DNA of 64,000 nucleotides. It comes from Archaeoglobaceae archaeon (lineage in GTDB: Archaea; Halobacteriota; Archaeoglobi; Archaeoglobales; Archaeoglobaceae). This document shows positions 25,889-35,066 of this stretch, in pieces. The translations under genes were made by a program, and so were the position numbers. The stretch lies in NCBI GenBank assembly GCA_027036775.1, contig JALWDS010000034.1, positions 46,549 through 110,548 of the forward strand, in the 5' to 3' direction. The first letter of the stretch is position 1. The number at the start of each line of letters is the position of its first letter. Below the pieces are notes generated by a model. The model ran no database searches, was not told where the DNA came from, and saw nothing but the letters and a program-made list of their open reading frames with translations.

Positions 25889-25889
25889 A

Positions 25890-26900
25890 ATGGCTGCGGT
25901 AAGGGGTAGTCCTCCTAAGTGGAAGGTTCAAACGGTTGAAGAATTGAGGAAGATGTTTAAGGATTATCCCGTAGTGGCGGTGGTCGGTTTTAGAGGTGTT
26001 CCCTCAAATCAGATGCAGAGGATAAGAAGGGAGTTGAGGGGAAAGGCCCTGATAAAGGTTGTGAAGAACACGCTCATAGAGAAGGCCCTTGAAGGTTTGG
26101 ATGACAACTACAAGAAGTTGGAGGAGTTCCTTTACGATCAAACCGCTTTGGTTTTCACCGACATGAACCCTTTCAAGTTATACAAGCTACTTGAAGAAAC
26201 CAAAGAGCCTTCTCCACTCAAACCAAATCAGGTTTCTCCAGTCGATGTGGTTGTGGAAAAGGGACCTACACCAATTGCACCCGGTCCAATGATGGCTGAA
26301 TTACAAAATGCAGGAATTCCAGTTGCCATCGAGAGGGGTAAAGTGGTTGTGAGAGAGACAGTCACGGTAGTTAAGGCTGGAGAGGTTGTTAAGCCAGAGG
26401 TCGCTAGAGCTTTAGCCTTGCTTGAGATAAAGCCGATAAAGGTTGGGTTGGACACGAGGGCCATATACGACAACGGTGTCATACTTACCCCAGACGTTCT
26501 CGCAATAGATACCGAGAAGGTCAAAGAACAGTTCGTAGATGCCTACCAGAAGGCTTTGAACTTGGCTGTTAACTGTGCATACGTAACGGAGGAGACTGCG
26601 GAGATACTTGTAATGAAGGCGGTAATGGATGCGAGGAACTTGGCAATAAACGCAGGTTTACCTGTGAAGGAAGTAATGCCAGAAATAATTGCAAAGGCCT
26701 ACAGCCAGGCTTTGGCGTTGGCCTCTCTACTTCCAGAGGATGCTTTGGATGAAGAACTGAAATCCCTAATATCATCGAGAGAGGTTGAAATGAAGAGGGA
26801 GGAAAAGAAGGAGGAAGAGGTTGAGGAGGAGAGAGAAGAGGAGAAGAAAGAGGAAGAGGAGGAGTCCGCTTTAGAGGGATTGGGTGCCCTGTTTGGTTAA
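25890..26900 (+). CDS. rpl10: 50S ribosomal protein L10 (acidic P0)
   Basis: A 336-residue archaeal P0 (uL10). It starts one base after the L1 stop. The N-terminal rRNA-binding domain includes VVAVVGFRGVPSNQMQRIRRELRGKALIKVVKNTLIEKAL; the middle carries the PNQVSPVDVVVEKGPTPIAPGPMMAELQ insertion domain; the helical spine binds P1 dimers. It ends in a long Glu/Lys hinge and the tail [10 protein letters not shown], identical to that of the P1 protein two genes on. P0 with P1 forms the lateral stalk that recruits elongation factors. Confidence 0.97.
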   Translation: MAAVRGSPPKWKVQTVEELRKMFKDYPVVAVVGFRGVPSNQMQRIRRELRGKALIKVVKNTLIEKALEGLDDNYKKLEEFLYDQTALVFTDMNPFKLYKLLEETKEPSPLKPNQVSPVDVVVEKGPTPIAPGPMMAELQNAGIPVAIERGKVVVRETVTVVKAGEVVKPEVARALALLEIKPIKVGLDTRAIYDNGVILTPDVLAIDTEKVKEQFVDAYQKALNLAVNCAYVTEETAEILVMKAVMDARNLAINAGLPVKEVMPEIIAKAYSQALALASLLPEDALDEELKSLISSREVEMKREEKKEEEVEEEREEEKKEEEEESALEGLGALFG

Positions 26901-26915
26901 AGGAGGTGATGGATT

Positions 26916-27230
26916 ATGGAGTATGTGTATGCGGCCTTGCTGTTGCATTCGGCTGGAAAGGAGATAAATGAGGAGAACATCAAGGCTGTGCTCGAAGCTG
27001 CTGGAATAGAGGTAGATGAGGCAAGAGTTAAGGCTTTGGTTTCCGCCTTGGAGGGAATAGACATAGAAGAAGCTATATCCAAGGCAGCGTTTGCACCTGT
27101 TGCAACACCGCAACCAGTAGCGACCGCAGAAGCTACAACGGAGGAAAAGAAGGAAGAGGAGAAGAAGGAAGAAGAGGAAGAAGAGAAGGAAGAGGAGGCT
27201 TTGGAAGGATTGGGTGCCCTGTTTGGCTAA
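26916..27230 (+). CDS. rpl12: 50S ribosomal protein P1 (L12)
   Basis: A 104-residue archaeal P1. The N-terminal dimerisation domain [42 protein letters not shown] is followed by an Ala-rich linker, a Glu/Lys hinge and the factor-binding tail [10 protein letters not shown]. Several P1 dimers load on P0 to catch translation factors. The start follows a near-perfect AAAGGAGGTGATG ribosome binding site, which fits the higher copy number needed per ribosome. It converges on the archease gene with a 4-base overlap. Confidence 0.97.
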   Translation: MEYVYAALLLHSAGKEINEENIKAVLEAAGIEVDEARVKALVSALEGIDIEEAISKAAFAPVATPQPVATAEATTEEKKEEEKKEEEEEEKEEEALEGLGALFG

Positions 27231-27643
27231 ATGTCCACGACAACGTAGGCCCTCCAAACACCATTTTTTTTCTCGACTTCGAAGTTGTGCAAAGTTATGG
27301 CCTTCGGCTCTACCTTCACTATCTCGGGCTTCAACGAATCACCCACGATTACCCCTTCAGCTTTGAGAATGTCGTTTTCTTTAACCCTCACGCAATCGAC
27401 CCTCTTACCTCCAAAGAACTTCGTATCGAAAGCGAAGAGTAGCTCGTTCAACCAGTTGTAGAGGAGGTAATCTGGGGAATCCGCTTCAACGTTTACATCC
27501 AATCTTCTGCTCTCCCCTAGCTTATCCACGTAAACGAAAGCTTCGTAAAAAGCCAAGGTAGCGTTCTCAATTAGTTCGCTCAAATCCCTTCCGAAAACCT
27601 CAAAGGCTACATCTGCGGTGTGATCTACAAACCTATACCTCAT
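27227..27643 (-). CDS. Archease (tRNA ligase RtcB activator)
   Basis: 138 residues from ATG 27643 ([18 protein letters not shown]), the standard archease start; a longer open frame upstream runs through the divergent coaD promoter and start and is rejected. The family motif DHTADVAFE contains metal-binding residues, and [17 protein letters not shown] and the end [11 protein letters not shown] with its C-terminal Asp are conserved. Archease drives multiple turnover of RtcB, the GTP-dependent RNA ligase for tRNA splicing. It diverges from coaD across 42 bases with a TTTAAA element at 27665-27670. Confidence 0.93.
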   Translation of the reverse strand: MRYRFVDHTADVAFEVFGRDLSELIENATLAFYEAFVYVDKLGESRRLDVNVEADSPDYLLYNWLNELLFAFDTKFFGGKRVDCVRVKENDILKAEGVIVGDSLKPEIVKVEPKAITLHNFEVEKKNGVWRAYVVVDI

Positions 27644-27685
27644 GAATTCAGTTTCACTGCAAACTTTAAAAACCTTGCAAAGACT

Positions 27686-28150
27686 ATGGACGTGAAAGTC
27701 GCTTTGGGTGGAACCTTCGACCCCCTTCACGAGGGACACAAGAGGCTTATAAGGAAGGCTTTCAACATAAGTAAGAACGTTGTTTTCGGCGTTACGAGCG
27801 ATGAAATGGCCCGAAAAAGGTTGAGAACCGTTTTGCCTTACAGCGTAAGGGTTCGAAATCTTAAGGATTACGTTAGGAGGAACTACGGGGTATATCCAGA
27901 GGTCGTCAAGATAGACGATCCATACGGAAAAACGCTCGAGGAAGATTTCGACTACATCGTGGTTTCACCCGAAACATACGAGACTGCAAGGAAGATCAAC
28001 GAGAAGAGGTTGGAGTTGGGTAAAAGGCCTATAGCGGTTGTGGTTGTGGATTTCGTGCTTGCCTACGACGGCAAACCGATTTCCGCAACGAGAATAAAGA
28101 GTGGAGAGATAGACAGATTCGGCTTTAACCTAAGACCTCGACGATCTTAG
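27686..28150 (+). CDS. coaD: Phosphopantetheine adenylyltransferase
   Basis: 154 residues from ATG 27686 ([22 protein letters not shown]). The HxGH-type nucleotidyltransferase motif is present as [10 protein letters not shown], and [11 protein letters not shown] is the second motif. The archaeal enzyme transfers AMP to 4'-phosphopantetheine in coenzyme A synthesis. A longer frame starting at 27620 would overlap the archease start and is not favoured. The 3' end overlaps the convergent S27e gene by 26 bases. Confidence 0.93.
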   Translation: MDVKVALGGTFDPLHEGHKRLIRKAFNISKNVVFGVTSDEMARKRLRTVLPYSVRVRNLKDYVRRNYGVYPEVVKIDDPYGKTLEEDFDYIVVSPETYETARKINEKRLELGKRPIAVVVVDFVLAYDGKPISATRIKSGEIDRFGFNLRPRRS

Positions 28151-28295
28151 CCTTTATGTTACCCTTTCCACCGGTCGGTTCAGCTAAGGTTCTTCCGCAG
28201 ACCAGACACTTTACGACCGTTGACGGATGGCTGAAGATTACCTGTGTGTTCTCGCAGTCTGGACAAACGACCTTCAAAAACTTGCTCCTCGCCAT
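28125..28295 (-). CDS. rps27e: 30S ribosomal protein S27e
   Basis: A 56-residue protein, found by translating the minus strand: it starts [23 protein letters not shown] and ends KAKIVEVLG before TAA. The four zinc ligands are CPDC and CLVC, 15 residues apart, as in archaeal S27e. It follows the L44e gene by 5 bases; L44e-S27e is the standard archaeal pair. The ATG is preceded by GAGAAGTGATAGGT-like purines. The 3' end overlaps coaD by 26 bases tail to tail. Confidence 0.95.
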   Translation of the reverse strand: MARSKFLKVVCPDCENTQVIFSHPSTVVKCLVCGRTLAEPTGGKGNIKAKIVEVLG

Positions 28296-28300
28296 ACCTA

Positions 28301-28582
28301 TCACTTCTCCACCAGCTCAAACCTCTTAACCCTCCAAGTCGGCCTGCAATGGGCCTTCTTACATTCAGTGCATCTGAACCTTATGTTCACCCTCTTGGTT
28401 GGTTTGTCTCCACCGGGAACCTTGCTGAACTTACCCAAGTTACCTACCTTTCCCCTTCTCTTCTTCTGCCTGTTGATCCACTTCAGAGCGCTCTGCTTAC
28501 CCCTACCCACCTTCTCCACTTCGTGGATCGTATGTCTTCCGCAAAACGGACAGAACGTCTTAACCCTCTTTGGATACTTCAT
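28301..28582 (-). CDS. rpl44e: 50S ribosomal protein L44e
   Basis: 93 residues from ATG 28582 ([25 protein letters not shown]), placed by the ribosome binding site GGGTGA just upstream; an earlier in-frame start lies in the thiC stop. Zinc ligands are CPFC and CTEC. The protein is basic and binds 23S rRNA near the E site. Downstream, 5 bases on, is S27e. Confidence 0.96.
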   Translation of the reverse strand: MKYPKRVKTFCPFCGRHTIHEVEKVGRGKQSALKWINRQKKRRGKVGNLGKFSKVPGGDKPTKRVNIRFRCTECKKAHCRPTWRVKRFELVEK

Positions 28583-28587
28583 GATCG

Positions 28588-29895
28588 TCACCCTTCACAC
28601 ACATCGTCTTTGGAGTTAAATACGTTACGCTCAAGGGCTTTTTGGGCTATCTTTATAGCACACAGATCTCCGCACATAGAGCATGCGAACTTGGACCTCC
28701 TCCTACTCCAAATCTCTTTAGCCCTCTCACTGTCTATCGCCAACTTGAACTGCCTCCCCCAATCGAATCTCTTTCTCGCCAACGACATCTCGTAATCGAT
28801 CTTTCTCGCCCTCTCTCTAACTCCCTCCTTAACCAAATCTATCGCATGTGCGGCTATTTTTGTAACTACAACACCCTCCCTAACATCATCGACGGTCGGT
28901 AGAGCCAAGTGTTCAGCCGGGGTCAAGTAACAGATGAAATCCGCTCCGGCCATACCGGCTATCAAGGCACCCATCGCTCCAGCTATATGATCGTAACCCA
29001 AAGCCACATCTGTAACCAATGGGCCCAAAAGGTAGAGGGGAGCGTTCTTTGTTACGACCTTCATAGCCTTTACCGCCGGAGCTATCTGATCCGCCGGCAT
29101 GTGTCCCGGTCCTTCAACAATGCACTGAACCCCCTTTTCCCTACACCTCTCAACGAGCTCACCCAGAACTACCCATTCAGCGAACTTAGCCCTGTCGGAG
29201 TCGTGAAGGCAACCCGGTCTTAATGCATCCCCCAAGCTTATCGTAACGTCGTATTCTCTCAAAATTTCGAGTAGGTAATCGAAGTCTTTGTAGTAAGGAT
29301 TCTCCTTCTCGTTGTGAACCATCCATCCGACTATTATCGCACCACCCCTACTCACAACCCCCAAAAGTCTATCGGATTTTTTCAAAACATCTAACGTAAA
29401 TTTGTTTATTCCCGCATGGATGGTCATGAAATCGACTCCGTCCTTAGCGTGTCTTTCAACCGATTTGAAGAAGTCGTCCTCATCCATGTCAACTACAACC
29501 TTCTTCATCCTCGCGGATTGGTATATCGGGACAGTTCCGAACGGAACTTCAGCTATTTCCAACAACCTTCTCCTTATGTAATCCAAATCCCCCGCAGTTG
29601 ACAAATCCATTATTGCATCCGCACCATACCTCTGAGCGATTATTGCCTTCTCGACCTCCTCATCAACGTTAACGAAATCTATCGAAGTTCCGACGTTTGC
29701 GTTTATCTTCGTGCTTACAAACCTACCTATCGCTTTGGGATACCTCAACTCCCTATTAACGTTTTTGGGAACGACGACCTCTCCCTTAGCGATCAACCTT
29801 ACGAGCTTATCCAATTCTATACCTTCCGATTTGGCAACATCTCTAAGCCATTCGGGATACTTGCCAGCTTTTGCCATCTCCATGAGCGTTTCCAT
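28588..29895 (-). CDS. thiC: Phosphomethylpyrimidine synthase ThiC
   Basis: A 435-residue radical SAM enzyme that rearranges aminoimidazole ribotide to HMP phosphate in thiamine synthesis. Recognisable parts are FVSTKINANVGTS, RYGADAIMDLSTAGDL, HNEKENPYYKDFDYLLEI, SLGDALRPGC and EGPGHMPADQIAPAVK. The C-terminal cluster motif is CSMCGDLCAIK, with CX2CX3C spacing as in archaeal ThiC, one residue shorter than the bacterial CX2CX4C. It is followed by the L44e-S27e pair, a metabolically unrelated read-through. Confidence 0.95.
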   Translation of the reverse strand: METLMEMAKAGKYPEWLRDVAKSEGIELDKLVRLIAKGEVVVPKNVNRELRYPKAIGRFVSTKINANVGTSIDFVNVDEEVEKAIIAQRYGADAIMDLSTAGDLDYIRRRLLEIAEVPFGTVPIYQSARMKKVVVDMDEDDFFKSVERHAKDGVDFMTIHAGINKFTLDVLKKSDRLLGVVSRGGAIIVGWMVHNEKENPYYKDFDYLLEILREYDVTISLGDALRPGCLHDSDRAKFAEWVVLGELVERCREKGVQCIVEGPGHMPADQIAPAVKAMKVVTKNAPLYLLGPLVTDVALGYDHIAGAMGALIAGMAGADFICYLTPAEHLALPTVDDVREGVVVTKIAAHAIDLVKEGVRERARKIDYEMSLARKRFDWGRQFKLAIDSERAKEIWSRRRSKFACSMCGDLCAIKIAQKALERNVFNSKDDVCEG

Positions 29896-30003
29896 CGAAT
29901 TGAAAAGTTCATATCTAATTAAATAAATTTGCTAAAACTTCTCATCTATGTGTAAAGATTCAAAATCAAAAACGTCTTATACATGGTCCACCAAATTTCA
30001 ACA

Positions 30004-30088
30004 GCGGGGGTTGCCGAGTCAGGTCAAAGGCGCGGGATTCAGGGTCCCGTCCCGTAGGGGTTCGAGGGTTCAAATCCCTCCCCCCGCA
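30004..30088 (+). tRNA. tRNA-Leu (CAG)
   Basis: An 85-nt class II cloverleaf. The acceptor stem GCGGGGG/CCCCCGC has discriminator A at 30088; the anticodon stem CGGGA/TCCCG closes the loop TTCAGGG, giving anticodon CAG; the long variable arm and the T-loop GGTTCAAATCC follow. No intron and no encoded CCA. A TATA-like TTATACAT lies about 30 bases upstream. Confidence 0.96.
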
Positions 30089-30119
30089 TCCATTTTAATC
30101 TTGGAGTTAAGGGATGTAT

Positions 30120-31394
30120 ATGCCCATACTCCAAGTCGCCTTGGATCTGGTTGAACTCAAGAGAGCGGTGGATATAGCCAAAGATGTTGAGAAATACGCT
30201 GATTGGATAGAAGTTGGGACTCCGTTAATAAAGAGTGAGGGAATGAATGCGGTTAGGGCTTTGAAGAGATCTGTCGATCGCAAGGTCGTTGCGGATATGA
30301 AAACGATAGATACTGGAGCCTTGGAAGTTGAGATGTGTGCTAAGAGCGGTGCGGATGTCGTGATAGTGCTGGCTCTAAGCGACGATTCGACGATAGAGGA
30401 GGCTTTGAGGTCTGCGAGGAAATACGGATGCGAAGTCATGGCAGATCTGATCAACCATCCCGATCCAGTTGAAAGGGCTAAGGAGCTTGAGGATTTGGGT
30501 GTAGATTACGTCAACGTTCACGTGGGAATAGACGTTCAGATGAAGGGTTACGATCCCCTCGAAATTTTGAAGGATGTGGTTAGGGAGGTTAGCATTCCAG
30601 TTGCGGTCGCTGGAGGTTTGGATGTTGAAAGGGCAAGCTTTTGCGTATCCCTTGGAGCGGAAATTGTGATAGTCGGAAGCAACATCGTTAAAACTAAGAA
30701 TCCTAAGGAGTCCGCCAGGAGATTTAAAGAGGCGATAGAGCGCGCGAGACCCGTAGAAGTTCGTAGAAGGTCGTTAGATGATGAGATCAGATGTATCCTG
30801 ATGAACGTAACTACACCGAACGTAAGTGATGCCATGCACAGAGCCAGAGCAATGGAGGGCATTAGGCCGATAGTTAGGGGTAAAAGGGTTGTCGGTAAGG
30901 CGGTAACCGTTTTCACGCTCGATGGAGATTGGGCCAAGCCCGTTGAAGCTATAGATTTTGCCAAGGAGGGAGATGTGATAGTTATAAAGTGTTCTGGAGA
31001 CAGTTCTGCGGTATGGGGAGAGTTGGCTACGAGGAGTTGCATAAACAAGGGAATTGCTGGAGTTGTCATAGACGGTGCGGTTAGAGATGTGGACGACATA
31101 GTTGAGTTGGACTTTCCAGTCTTTGCAAAGAAGGTCGTTCCGAATGCCGGGGAACCGAAGGGATTTGGAGAGATAAACGTAAAGATCGTTTGCGGTGGAG
31201 TGGAGGTGAAACCCGGGGATTGGATAGTCGCGGACGACAACGGTGTGATGGTGATACCAAAGGAGAGGGCTTACGAGATTGCAAGAAGGGCTTTAGAGGT
31301 TAAGAAGCATGAGGACAGAATTAGGGCCGAAATAGAGAGCGGTAAGACCTTAGCTGATGTGGTAGAGCTCTACAAATGGGAAAAGTTAAAGTAA
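30120..31394 (+). CDS. Fusion of 3-hexulose-6-phosphate synthase and RraA-like domain
   Basis: About 424 residues. Residues 1-210 are a TIM barrel of the HPS/KGPDC family (LQVALDLVELKRAVDIAKDV, VGTPLIKSEGMNAVRALK, DMKTIDTGALEVEMC, AGGLDVERA, IVGSNI), which joins or releases formaldehyde and ribulose 5-phosphate; in archaea it commonly makes pentoses in reverse. Residues about 220-424 are an RraA/DlpA-like domain (TPNVSDAMHRARAMEG, AIDFAKEGDVIVI, GVVIDGAVRDVDDI), a family that binds RNase E in bacteria or acts as an aldolase. ATG 30120 is centred about 24 bases from TTTTAAT; ATG 30114 is an alternative. Confidence 0.9.
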   Translation: MPILQVALDLVELKRAVDIAKDVEKYADWIEVGTPLIKSEGMNAVRALKRSVDRKVVADMKTIDTGALEVEMCAKSGADVVIVLALSDDSTIEEALRSARKYGCEVMADLINHPDPVERAKELEDLGVDYVNVHVGIDVQMKGYDPLEILKDVVREVSIPVAVAGGLDVERASFCVSLGAEIVIVGSNIVKTKNPKESARRFKEAIERARPVEVRRRSLDDEIRCILMNVTTPNVSDAMHRARAMEGIRPIVRGKRVVGKAVTVFTLDGDWAKPVEAIDFAKEGDVIVIKCSGDSSAVWGELATRSCINKGIAGVVIDGAVRDVDDIVELDFPVFAKKVVPNAGEPKGFGEINVKIVCGGVEVKPGDWIVADDNGVMVIPKERAYEIARRALEVKKHEDRIRAEIESGKTLADVVELYKWEKLK

Positions 31395-31412
31395 ATCCTT
31401 CAGACTATACGT

Positions 31413-32417
31413 GTGGAACTCACGAGGCACTACTTAATCAGAAGATTTAGAGAATACTACCACAAGGCGAAAATTTACGAGCCAATAGAGTTCCGTATGA
31501 GGGAGTGGGCCTTCGTTCCCTTGAAGAACTTTCCCGATTTTGTTATGGTTAGGCACGTATCTTTTTCCGAAATGGAGGAGTTGAGAGAGTTTTTAATTTC
31601 GAACGTTCCAGCCCACGTTTACTTCTCCTCCGCATACTATCTAAAACCTTCCGCGGAGATGGACGAAAAGGGTTGGACTGGGGCGGATTTGATATTCGAC
31701 ATAGACTACGATCACCTTCCCACAAAATCTCTTGAATCCGCTAAGAGGGAGGTGTTTAAACTTTTAAGAATACTGGAAAAAGATTTCGGTATCGATGAGA
31801 AAGAGATAGAGGTTTGCTTCTCGGGAAATAGGGGATACCACGTTCACGTTTACGACGAAAGGTTTAGGGAATTGGGGAACATGGAGAGGAGAGAAATTGT
31901 GGATTATCTAACTCTGAGGGGTTTCAAGTTGAAGGGAACTCAGTTCGACAGGGTTTGCAAGATCATACATCGCTACGTTAGGGACGGTAAGGTAAACGTT
32001 GATGAAAAGACGGGAGAAATTTTAAGGTCGAGTCTGAACGAGATAAGGAAGGGTAGGTTGGACCTAATACCTCCAGAGGTTAGAGAGGAGTTAATCGAGA
32101 GATGCTTAAAAAAGCTGGTCGTTCACGTTGATCCCCCAGTTACAGCGGATGTAAAGAGGCTGATAAGGCTACCGAACTCTTTGCACGGTAAAACCGGTTT
32201 TAGAGTTGTTTTGATAGATTTGAACGATCTTGAAAGCTTCAATCCCTACGTAGACGCGGTAGCTTTCGGCGATGAGAGTGTGAAGGTCAGGCTGTTGAAG
32301 AAGGTTAGGGTTAACTTCGGGGGTGAAAGGTATATACTCGAAAGGGGTAGGCACAGTTTACCAGAGTATCTGGCGGTATTCCTAATGTGCAGGGGTGTAG
32401 CCCTTTATGGACATTGA
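31413..32417 (+). CDS. priS: DNA primase small (catalytic) subunit
   Basis: A 334-residue PriS with a GTG start at 31413. The catalytic aspartates are in LIFDIDYDHL, and the following SGNRGYHVHVYDERF is the conserved nucleotide-binding region with its His. FSSAYYLKPSAEMDEKGW is typical of the N-terminus. It synthesises primers with PriL, which is not in the window. The overlap of 11 bases with the GINS gene is the usual archaeal priS-GINS arrangement. Confidence 0.95.
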   Translation: MELTRHYLIRRFREYYHKAKIYEPIEFRMREWAFVPLKNFPDFVMVRHVSFSEMEELREFLISNVPAHVYFSSAYYLKPSAEMDEKGWTGADLIFDIDYDHLPTKSLESAKREVFKLLRILEKDFGIDEKEIEVCFSGNRGYHVHVYDERFRELGNMERREIVDYLTLRGFKLKGTQFDRVCKIIHRYVRDGKVNVDEKTGEILRSSLNEIRKGRLDLIPPEVREELIERCLKKLVVHVDPPVTADVKRLIRLPNSLHGKTGFRVVLIDLNDLESFNPYVDAVAFGDESVKVRLLKKVRVNFGGERYILERGRHSLPEYLAVFLMCRGVALYGH

Positions 32418-32922
32418 CGAGGTAATAGAGATATGGGAGAGATGTAGGAGCGGAGAGTTTAAAAAGATACCTGACGACTTCTACGACATCCTACAGGAGA
32501 TGATAGAGGAGAGGGAAAAGATTAAAAATAACGTGGATGAGGAGGAATACTTTAAGATCGAAGACGAGATAAGAACGCTTAGGAGGATAAGAAGGGAGGT
32601 TTTTGAGGCGAGGCTGAACAGAATACTTAAAATGGCCTGGATGAACGTTTGCGGGTGTAAGGTTGATGAAGACAGCATGATGGAGGTGGAGAGGGATTTG
32701 TTTAGGAGGATCGTCGAGATTCTCGAAACATTCAAGTCTAAGATATTTGGAGGGAGGAGGGAGAGGAAGGTTTTGGTTAGAGTTAAGAGGGACGTTGAGT
32801 TTGAAGGCGTCGACGGAAGGTCATACAGACTGAAGAGAGAAGACGTTGTTCTGTTACCAGAAGAGAACGCCAAAGCCCTCATAGAGGGAGGATTTGCCGA
32901 AAAGGTTAGTTGTAAGAGGTAG
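32407..32922 (+). CDS. GINS complex subunit (Gins51 type)
   Basis: A 171-residue GINS protein. Residues 1-110 are helical (A domain) and residues 118-165 form the small beta B domain (KVLVRVKRDVEFEGVDGRSYRLKREDVVLLPEENAKALIEGGFA). The order helical then beta is that of Gins51/Sld5-Psf1. GINS links MCM, Cdc45/RecJ-like protein and primase at the fork; its gene next to priS agrees. Its TAG stop directly abuts the 3' end of the convergent tRNA-Ala. Confidence 0.9.
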   Translation: MDIDEVIEIWERCRSGEFKKIPDDFYDILQEMIEEREKIKNNVDEEEYFKIEDEIRTLRRIRREVFEARLNRILKMAWMNVCGCKVDEDSMMEVERDLFRRIVEILETFKSKIFGGRRERKVLVRVKRDVEFEGVDGRSYRLKREDVVLLPEENAKALIEGGFAEKVSCKR

Positions 32923-32996
<74 letters not shown>

Positions 32997-33035
32997 TTAA
33001 CTTGTGTTGTCGTCGTGTAATAAATAGTTAACTGC

Positions 33036-33578
33036 TCACTTGGTTTTGGTTATTATGATTATTTTTCTTAGACCCTCTAACAACTCGAAATTCTTTTCAA
33101 TACCGAGAGACTTGAACAGACCGAGTAAATACGTTTTTAAAAATTTGACCTCGCTTCTTGTTGTCAATATTAGCGTATAATTGCCGTTGTTTTTGTTCAC
33201 TTCGAAAAAATGCCTAATACTTAAAACTTTGAGAACTTCTTCAATGCTCTTGATTCCCCTGCTCTTCAATTCCAAACCGTGTTCGTATCCAATTCTTTCT
33301 ATTATTTCCCAGAACCTTTCTGAACTGCACTTGTTCAACTCATCCAAAAAAGTTAGCCACAATTCTATGTCAATAATTATATTATTACTTTTTGATATTA
33401 TGTCTACAAGATTTTCCACTTCATCAAGAGCAACCAAGTCCTTTATTTTTGAATACATCAGTATAGCCTGCCTTATAACTTCGGAAAGAGTCTTATTTTC
33501 TTCCTTCGCAATACTCTCAAGAATGCTACGTGTCTTCTCATCAACTGCTACTGATACTCTGTACAGCTTGTTAGGCAT
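33036..33578 (-). CDS. Ribbon-helix-helix regulator with C-terminal extension
   Basis: 180 residues from ATG 33578 (MPNKLYRVSVAVDEKTR); a TTG form adds six residues. Residues about 5-45 form a ribbon-helix-helix DNA-binding motif (YRVSVAVDEKTRSILESIAKEENKTLSEVIRQAI). The remaining 135 residues are helical then beta-rich and I do not recognise them. The gene and its flanks are more AT-rich than the surrounding DNA, a possible sign of transfer. It diverges from the TauE-stress protein cluster and could regulate it, but that is inference from position. Confidence 0.7.
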   Translation of the reverse strand: MPNKLYRVSVAVDEKTRSILESIAKEENKTLSEVIRQAILMYSKIKDLVALDEVENLVDIISKSNNIIIDIELWLTFLDELNKCSSERFWEIIERIGYEHGLELKSRGIKSIEEVLKVLSIRHFFEVNKNNGNYTLILTTRSEVKFLKTYLLGLFKSLGIEKNFELLEGLRKIIIITKTK

Positions 33579-33750
33579 ATGGAATCTTGCAAGCAATAAA
33601 ATAAGAATTTTTCTTTTTTAGTGTGATATACTACTAAGTAATCACATTTATTGAATCTCATTACTTTTTCTCATATGTTATTCAAAAATAATAGAAAAAT
33701 TTATTTGATTCAACAAGCTCACGATACCATCCGTTTGAGAGGTGATAGAT

Positions 33751-34632
33751 ATGGACTGGTGGTTTTGGCCACTTAGTCTGTTCGTGTTTACACTGATAAT
33801 AGGTGTGATCGCACCGATCTCTGGAGTAGGTGGTGGTGTGCTGTTCGTCCCATTGACTACAGCGTTCTTCCCGTTTCATCCAGACTTCATAAGAGGCGCG
33901 GGACTAATAATGGCACTGACTTCCGCTTTATCTTCAACGCCACAGTTCACTAAAAAGGGTTTAGCAAACATTAGGATCATTGCACCCATAGTGATAGTTT
34001 CAATAGTAACGTCGATACTTGGAGGTTTGGTAGGTCTATGGATAACGTCGGCCTTTCCGGAAGGGAAATATTACATAACGATAATGCTTGGAGTAGTGCT
34101 GTTCGTAATATTCGCGGTAATGCTTACTTCTAAGAGAGTAGAATTTCCAGAAGTCAGGGAAGTCGATAGTCTTTCGGAGAAACTTGGACTTAAGGGTGCT
34201 TGGTACGAGCCTACGTTGGATAGGGTTGTCGAATACAGAGTTACGAACATGAAAATAGCTTTACCCGCCTTCGCTGGGGTAGGATTCATAGCTGGAATGT
34301 TCGGCTTGGGTGCCGGATGGGCAAACGTTCCAGTTTTGAACTTGATAATGGGGGCACCAATAAAGGTCGCTACGTCAACCAGCATGATGATAATTACTGT
34401 CAATGACGCTGCTGCCGCATGGGTTTACCTGTCCAGAGGAGCGATCTTGCCTATAATAGTCATACCGTCCGTTGTAGGAATAACCATAGGTGCCAGAATC
34501 GGTGCAAAACTTGCAGTGAGGGCGAGACCGAGAATAGTCAGATACATAGTGCTTGGAGTAATGCTTTTAGCTGCAGTTTTGGACATATACAAGGGTCTGG
34601 CCGGATTGGGATACGTTCCGAAGGTATTTTGA
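33751..34632 (+). CDS. TauE/SafE-family anion transporter
   Basis: 293 residues from ATG 33751, after GAGAGGTGAT; a GTG 9 bases upstream overlaps that site. About eight hydrophobic segments in two related halves, each with a Gly-rich motif: ISGVGGGVLFVP near residue 30 and FGLGAGWANVPVLNLIMG near residue 195. The TauE/SafE family exports or imports organosulfonates, sulfite or related anions. In a sulfate/sulfite reducer a sulfur anion is an attractive substrate but is not shown. The cytoplasmic loop between halves (about 35 residues with SLSEKLGLKGAWYEPTLD) is longer than usual. Confidence 0.85.
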   Translation: MDWWFWPLSLFVFTLIIGVIAPISGVGGGVLFVPLTTAFFPFHPDFIRGAGLIMALTSALSSTPQFTKKGLANIRIIAPIVIVSIVTSILGGLVGLWITSAFPEGKYYITIMLGVVLFVIFAVMLTSKRVEFPEVREVDSLSEKLGLKGAWYEPTLDRVVEYRVTNMKIALPAFAGVGFIAGMFGLGAGWANVPVLNLIMGAPIKVATSTSMMIITVNDAAAAWVYLSRGAILPIIVIPSVVGITIGARIGAKLAVRARPRIVRYIVLGVMLLAAVLDIYKGLAGLGYVPKVF

Positions 34633-34642
34633 GGTGATGTTC

Positions 34643-35056
34643 ATGCGGGAGGTAAAGGTCGATCCGATGAATACAGCCTTTGCAAGAACGATGGAAATCT
34701 TAACCTACATTGGCCTGATCCTGATGATCGTTCCGGGTTTGATCTACATCCTAACGGGAACAGGTTACGTCGATACCGTTAAGGCTGTTGAAAATTGGGG
34801 TAAATCGGCAAGCGAATTCTGGAAATCTACGAAGGGGATAGAAGTTCACGGCTACTCGTGGTTCCTAAACAATCTAAGTTACTTCGACTGCTTAAGTATA
34901 ATCGGGATAGTTATCCTCGCTGTAACACCACTGTTTAGCATGATAGCATCAATGGTAAAAGCTGATACAAAGTATAAAATTATACTGCTGATTGCGGTGA
35001 TCGAGTTTGTGGTCGCCATAGTTAGACCCCTGTTCATGCATGTTACGGGACATTGA
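34643..35056 (+). CDS. Small membrane protein, DUF1634-like
   Basis: 137 residues from ATG 34643, six bases after GAGGTG. Three hydrophobic helices are visible: residues about 15-40 (TYIGLILMIVPGLIYILTG), 75-100 (FDCLSIIGIVILAVTPLFSMIASMV) and 105-127 (IILLIAVIEFVVAIVRPLF). The layout matches the DUF1634 membrane proteins that travel with TauE/SafE transporters, so it is probably an accessory subunit. The family name is assigned with moderate certainty. Confidence 0.7.
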   Translation: MREVKVDPMNTAFARTMEILTYIGLILMIVPGLIYILTGTGYVDTVKAVENWGKSASEFWKSTKGIEVHGYSWFLNNLSYFDCLSIIGIVILAVTPLFSMIASMVKADTKYKIILLIAVIEFVVAIVRPLFMHVTGH

Positions 35057-35066
35057 GGTGGTGGAG

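Noticed and set aside
26780..27230. Glu/Lys-rich repeats as a possible low-complexity artefact or duplication
   Set aside because: Acidic hinges followed by LGALFG are normal for archaeal P0 and P1 stalk proteins.
27644..27739. Longer archease frame
   Set aside because: It runs through the divergent coaD promoter and first codons; the standard archease start is at 27643.
28227..28795. Long plus-strand frames opposite S27e, L44e and thiC
   Set aside because: They mirror clearly conserved minus-strand ribosomal and thiC genes and have no own homology pattern.
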